From positions 1 to 64,000 of the forward strand of contig CACYPS010000027.1 of the NCBI GenBank assembly GCA_902776305.1: a DNA stretch of 64,000 bases. Direction: 5' to 3'. Source of the DNA: an uncultured Lachnospiraceae bacterium (GTDB lineage: Bacteria > Bacillota > Clostridia > Lachnospirales > Lachnospiraceae). Below, in pieces: positions 61,301 through 64,000 of the stretch (its first letter is position 1; each line of letters begins with the position of its first letter). A program made the translations under genes and the position numbers. The notes under the pieces were generated by a model. The model was given only the letters and a program-made list of their open reading frames with translations, was not told the DNA's origin and did no database searches.

Positions 61301-64000
61301 ATGCCGAAAAGAACAGATATACACAAAATCCTGGTCATAGGCTCCGGCCCGATCATCATCGGGCAGGCCGCCGAGTTTGACTACGCGGGCACACAGGCCT
61401 GCCTCGCGCTCAAAGAAGAGGGGTATGAAGTCATCCTGTGCAATTCCAACCCCGCCACTATCATGACGGACAAGTCTGTTGCAGACCGGGTATATATGGA
61501 ACCGCTTAACCTTGAATATGTCGCGCGAATCATCCGCCGCGAGAGACCCGACGCGATTCTCCCCGGCATCGGCGGCCAGACAGGCCTCAATCTTGCCATG
61601 CAGCTTGAGAAAAAAGGCATCCTCGCCGAATGCAGATGTGAACTTCTCGGAACGGATTCCGCGAGTATAGAGATGGCCGAGGACCGTGAAGAGTTCAAGG
61701 CTCTCTGCGAGAGACTCGGCGAGCCGGTACTTCCTTCCATCGTGGTCCGCAGCATGGAAGAAGGCCGTGCTGCCGCGCAGGAAATCGGATATCCGGTCGT
61801 CCTCCGTCCGGCCTTCACGCTGGGCGGAACCGGCGGTGGATTTGCCGACAGTCAGGCGGAGCTTGAGGAGTTGCTGAAAGCCGGGCTTGAACTTTCTCCG
61901 GTTAGTGAGGTCCTCGTCGAAAAGAGTGTCAAGGGCTACAAGGAGATCGAGTACGAAGTAATCCGCGACGCAAATGATACCGCCATCACCGTCTGCAACA
62001 TGGAAAATCTGGACCCCGTCGGTATTCACACCGGCGATTCCATCGTCGTGTGTCCCTCGCAGACGCTGACGGACAGGGAATATCATATGCTGCGCGACAG
62101 TGCGCTGAAGATAATCCGTGCCCTCAAAGTGGAAGGAGGCTGCAATGTCCAGTTCGCACTCGACCCGAATTCGTTCCAATACTATCTGATTGAGGTCAAT
62201 CCCAGGGTCTCCCGTTCCTCCGCACTTGCATCCAAGGCGTCCGGATATCCGATTGCACGCGTATCCGCCAAAATCAGTGTGGGTCTCACCTTGGAAGAGA
62301 TCCCTCTTGCAAATACTCCCGCCTGTTTCGAACCCGCTCTCGACTATATTGTCACGAAGATGCCGAGGTTCCCATTTGACAAATTCACGGATGCCGACCA
62401 GTCCCTCGGAACGCAGATGAAAGCCACCGGCGAGACCATGAGCGTCGGGAGATGCTTTGAGGAGAGTCTGCTCAAGGCGGTGAGGTCGCTGGAGAGTGGG
62501 GCGGTGCATTTGCATCTTGAAAAATATGATGAGGCGTCGGAAGACGAGCTTTGGGAAGATATCATGAAAGGCTCCGGTGACCGTATTTACGCAATCGCGG
62601 AGATGATACGCAGGAGCTGCCGTGATAAGAAAACCGCTTTGCGGACTGTGTCGAGTGATAGTTACGGCGGAGATGATAAAAATGACGGACATGATGTAGT
62701 CTTCCGGGATAGCGGATTACAGGCAGCCGGAAGCGCTTGCAGCAGTAAACCGGGAGAAGCAGAGGCTGCTTCCTGCATAGAAAATATCGCTCTGCGCACC
62801 GGCATCGACCGCTTTTTCCTCGATAAGATCGCAAATATCATCGAATCGGAAAATATCCTGAGCTCTCACATATATGACTGCAACGCGCTTTTTAAAGCTA
62901 AGCAAATGGGCTTCTCCGATGCCGCTATCGCCGGACTTTGGGGGGTATCCGAGGAGGAGATATTTGAGATTCGCAGGAGAGAGGGAATTTTCCCCGTTTA
63001 CAAGATGATTGACACCTGTGCCTCCGAGTTCGAGAGCTACGTCCCGTATTTCTATTCGACGTATGAGGGAAGGGGTTGCGGTTCTCATACGGAAACCGTA
63101 CAGTATGACGGTTCCCGCGAGAGTATTCGCGTAAGAGGCGAAAACGAATCCATCGTCTCCGACAAACCCAAGGTCATCGTGCTCGGTGCCGGTCCGATTC
63201 GAATCGGGCAGGGTGTGGAATTTGACTACTCAACCGTGCATGCGGTCCAGACCATCAAAAATGCCGGCTATGAAGCTATCGTAATCAACAACAATCCGGA
63301 GACCGTCTCGACCGACTACACGACCTCGGACAAGCTTTACTTTGAGCCGCTTTGCGTCGAAGATGTGATGAATATCATCGAACTTGAAAAACCGGAAGGC
63401 GTGATTGCTACACTGGGAGGGCAGACTGCGGTTAATCTCGCGGAACCGCTCGAGAGGCGGGGTGTAAAGCTTATCGGAACCGACTGCGAGGCAATCAGGA
63501 GAGCCGAGGACAGAGACTGCTTTGAGAAACTTCTCGTAGATCTTGATATCCCGGAGCCGAAGGGATGTGCCGTAACCGATATCGAGGAGGGCGTCAAAGC
63601 GGCCGCTTCAATCGGATACCCGGTTCTTGTCAGACCGAGCTTCGTGCTTGGCGGAAGGGCTATGCAGATCGTTTCCAAGGAGAAAGATTTGAGACATTAT
63701 CTGCGGACCGCTGTCGAGATCGATGAGGATAAGCCGGTTCTCGTTGACCGTTATATCAGCGGGAAGGAACTCGAGGTCGACGCGATCTGTGACGGGACGG
63801 ATGTGTTCATCCCGGGTATTATGGAGCTCGTGGAGAGGACGGGAATTCATTCGGGAGACTCTATCAGCGTCTATCCGACTTTCAGCGTCTCGCAAAGGGT
63901 ACAGGATACCATCAGGGATTATACGAGAAGATTGGGACTCGGCATCGGTATTAAAGGGCTTTTTAATATTCAGTTCATCGTAGATCAAAATGAAGAGGTT
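61301..64000 (+). CDS. carB: Carbamoyl-phosphate synthase large subunit (CarB), cut by the window end
   Basis: ATG 61301 ([20 protein letters not shown]) follows GAGGAAAG. Exactly 900 codons lie in the window of a protein that normally has about 1070, so the C-terminal carbonate/allosteric part is outside. Both ATP-grasp halves start with the same motif ([38 protein letters not shown]). At about residues 437-505 (62620-62800) there is a low-complexity insertion of about 50 residues ([15 protein letters not shown]..., [15 protein letters not shown]) where other CarB proteins have about 14. The frame stays open through it, so it is probably a surface loop in the oligomerisation domain. Confidence 0.95.
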   Translation, partial: MPKRTDIHKILVIGSGPIIIGQAAEFDYAGTQACLALKEEGYEVILCNSNPATIMTDKSVADRVYMEPLNLEYVARIIRRERPDAILPGIGGQTGLNLAMQLEKKGILAECRCELLGTDSASIEMAEDREEFKALCERLGEPVLPSIVVRSMEEGRAAAQEIGYPVVLRPAFTLGGTGGGFADSQAELEELLKAGLELSPVSEVLVEKSVKGYKEIEYEVIRDANDTAITVCNMENLDPVGIHTGDSIVVCPSQTLTDREYHMLRDSALKIIRALKVEGGCNVQFALDPNSFQYYLIEVNPRVSRSSALASKASGYPIARVSAKISVGLTLEEIPLANTPACFEPALDYIVTKMPRFPFDKFTDADQSLGTQMKATGETMSVGRCFEESLLKAVRSLESGAVHLHLEKYDEASEDELWEDIMKGSGDRIYAIAEMIRRSCRDKKTALRTVSSDSYGGDDKNDGHDVVFRDSGLQAAGSACSSKPGEAEAASCIENIALRTGIDRFFLDKIANIIESENILSSHIYDCNALFKAKQMGFSDAAIAGLWGVSEEEIFEIRRREGIFPVYKMIDTCASEFESYVPYFYSTYEGRGCGSHTETVQYDGSRESIRVRGENESIVSDKPKVIVLGAGPIRIGQGVEFDYSTVHAVQTIKNAGYEAIVINNNPETVSTDYTTSDKLYFEPLCVEDVMNIIELEKPEGVIATLGGQTAVNLAEPLERRGVKLIGTDCEAIRRAEDRDCFEKLLVDLDIPEPKGCAVTDIEEGVKAAASIGYPVLVRPSFVLGGRAMQIVSKEKDLRHYLRTAVEIDEDKPVLVDRYISGKELEVDAICDGTDVFIPGIMELVERTGIHSGDSISVYPTFSVSQRVQDTIRDYTRRLGLGIGIKGLFNIQFIVDQNEEV

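Noticed and set aside
61139-62692. Open frame of 517 codons on the minus strand
   Set aside because: It lies wholly opposite carB (and its upstream gap), has no domain sense, and reflects the codon bias of carB.

Overview
The window reads as a chromosomal piece of a Gram-positive anaerobe of the Clostridia, most like Lachnospiraceae. The indicators are type III glutamine synthetase (GlnN), a sortase LPXTG tail, strong AGGAGG ribosome sites, an OPT peptide transporter, NhaC, a TRAP importer, FeoAB, and hybrid kinases fused to DegV. I saw no rRNA, complete tRNA or CRISPR array. The genus cannot be fixed from this sequence alone.

Layout. 1-8.2 kb is an accessory region: an alpha/beta-hydrolase tail, an ABC-F remnant, an HTH-Fic protein, a convergent 1855-residue DUF4157 + Fic toxin-like protein, and a beheaded ilvD fragment. 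8.4-10 kb holds a TetR regulator and a CMD-cupin fusion. 10.2-13.6 kb is an iron operon (membrane protein, methyltransferase, feoA, feoB) behind paired GTTAG-N6-CTAAC operators. 13.7-15.2 kb holds a P-type ATPase with its catalytic core deleted and a divergent TetR gene. 15.5-25.4 kb is signalling: a small alarmone synthetase, a two-component pair, then a three-gene cassette of REC-SpoIIE phosphatase, hybrid kinase with HPt and acidic repeats, and hybrid kinase fused to DegV. 25.5-30.5 kb holds a MITE-like element, two four-cysteine mini-proteins, an OPT transporter and a glycogen-debranching enzyme.

30.7-46.4 kb has a DeoR regulator, MazEF, a histidine-phosphatase lipoprotein, a secreted repeat protein, an 836-residue adenosine-deaminase-like enzyme with a Rossmann/SLOG-like tail, a TRAP operon with a perfect cre site, an EamA transporter, an LPXTG remnant, a MATE pump, NhaC and a RelB-PIN module. 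46.5-64 kb is nitrogen and pyrimidine metabolism: asnB and glnN (minus strand), gltB-gltD (plus strand), a Phd-VapC module, and pyrG-carA-carB (carB runs off the end).

Two themes cross these regions. First, intergenic DNA is crowded with palindromic repeats shared between distant sites, including a ~200-220 bp element with terminal inverted repeats (two copies) and an ~85 bp element (two copies). Second, glutamine and ammonia chemistry is concentrated on the right: GlnN makes glutamine, and GltBD, AsnB, PyrG and CarAB spend it. Both glnN and gltB have leaders containing intrinsic terminators, which suggests transcription attenuation. The best candidates for an undescribed system are the DUF4157-Fic toxin with its neighbouring HTH-Fic gene, the adenosine-deaminase/SLOG-like protein, and the DegV-kinase cassette.
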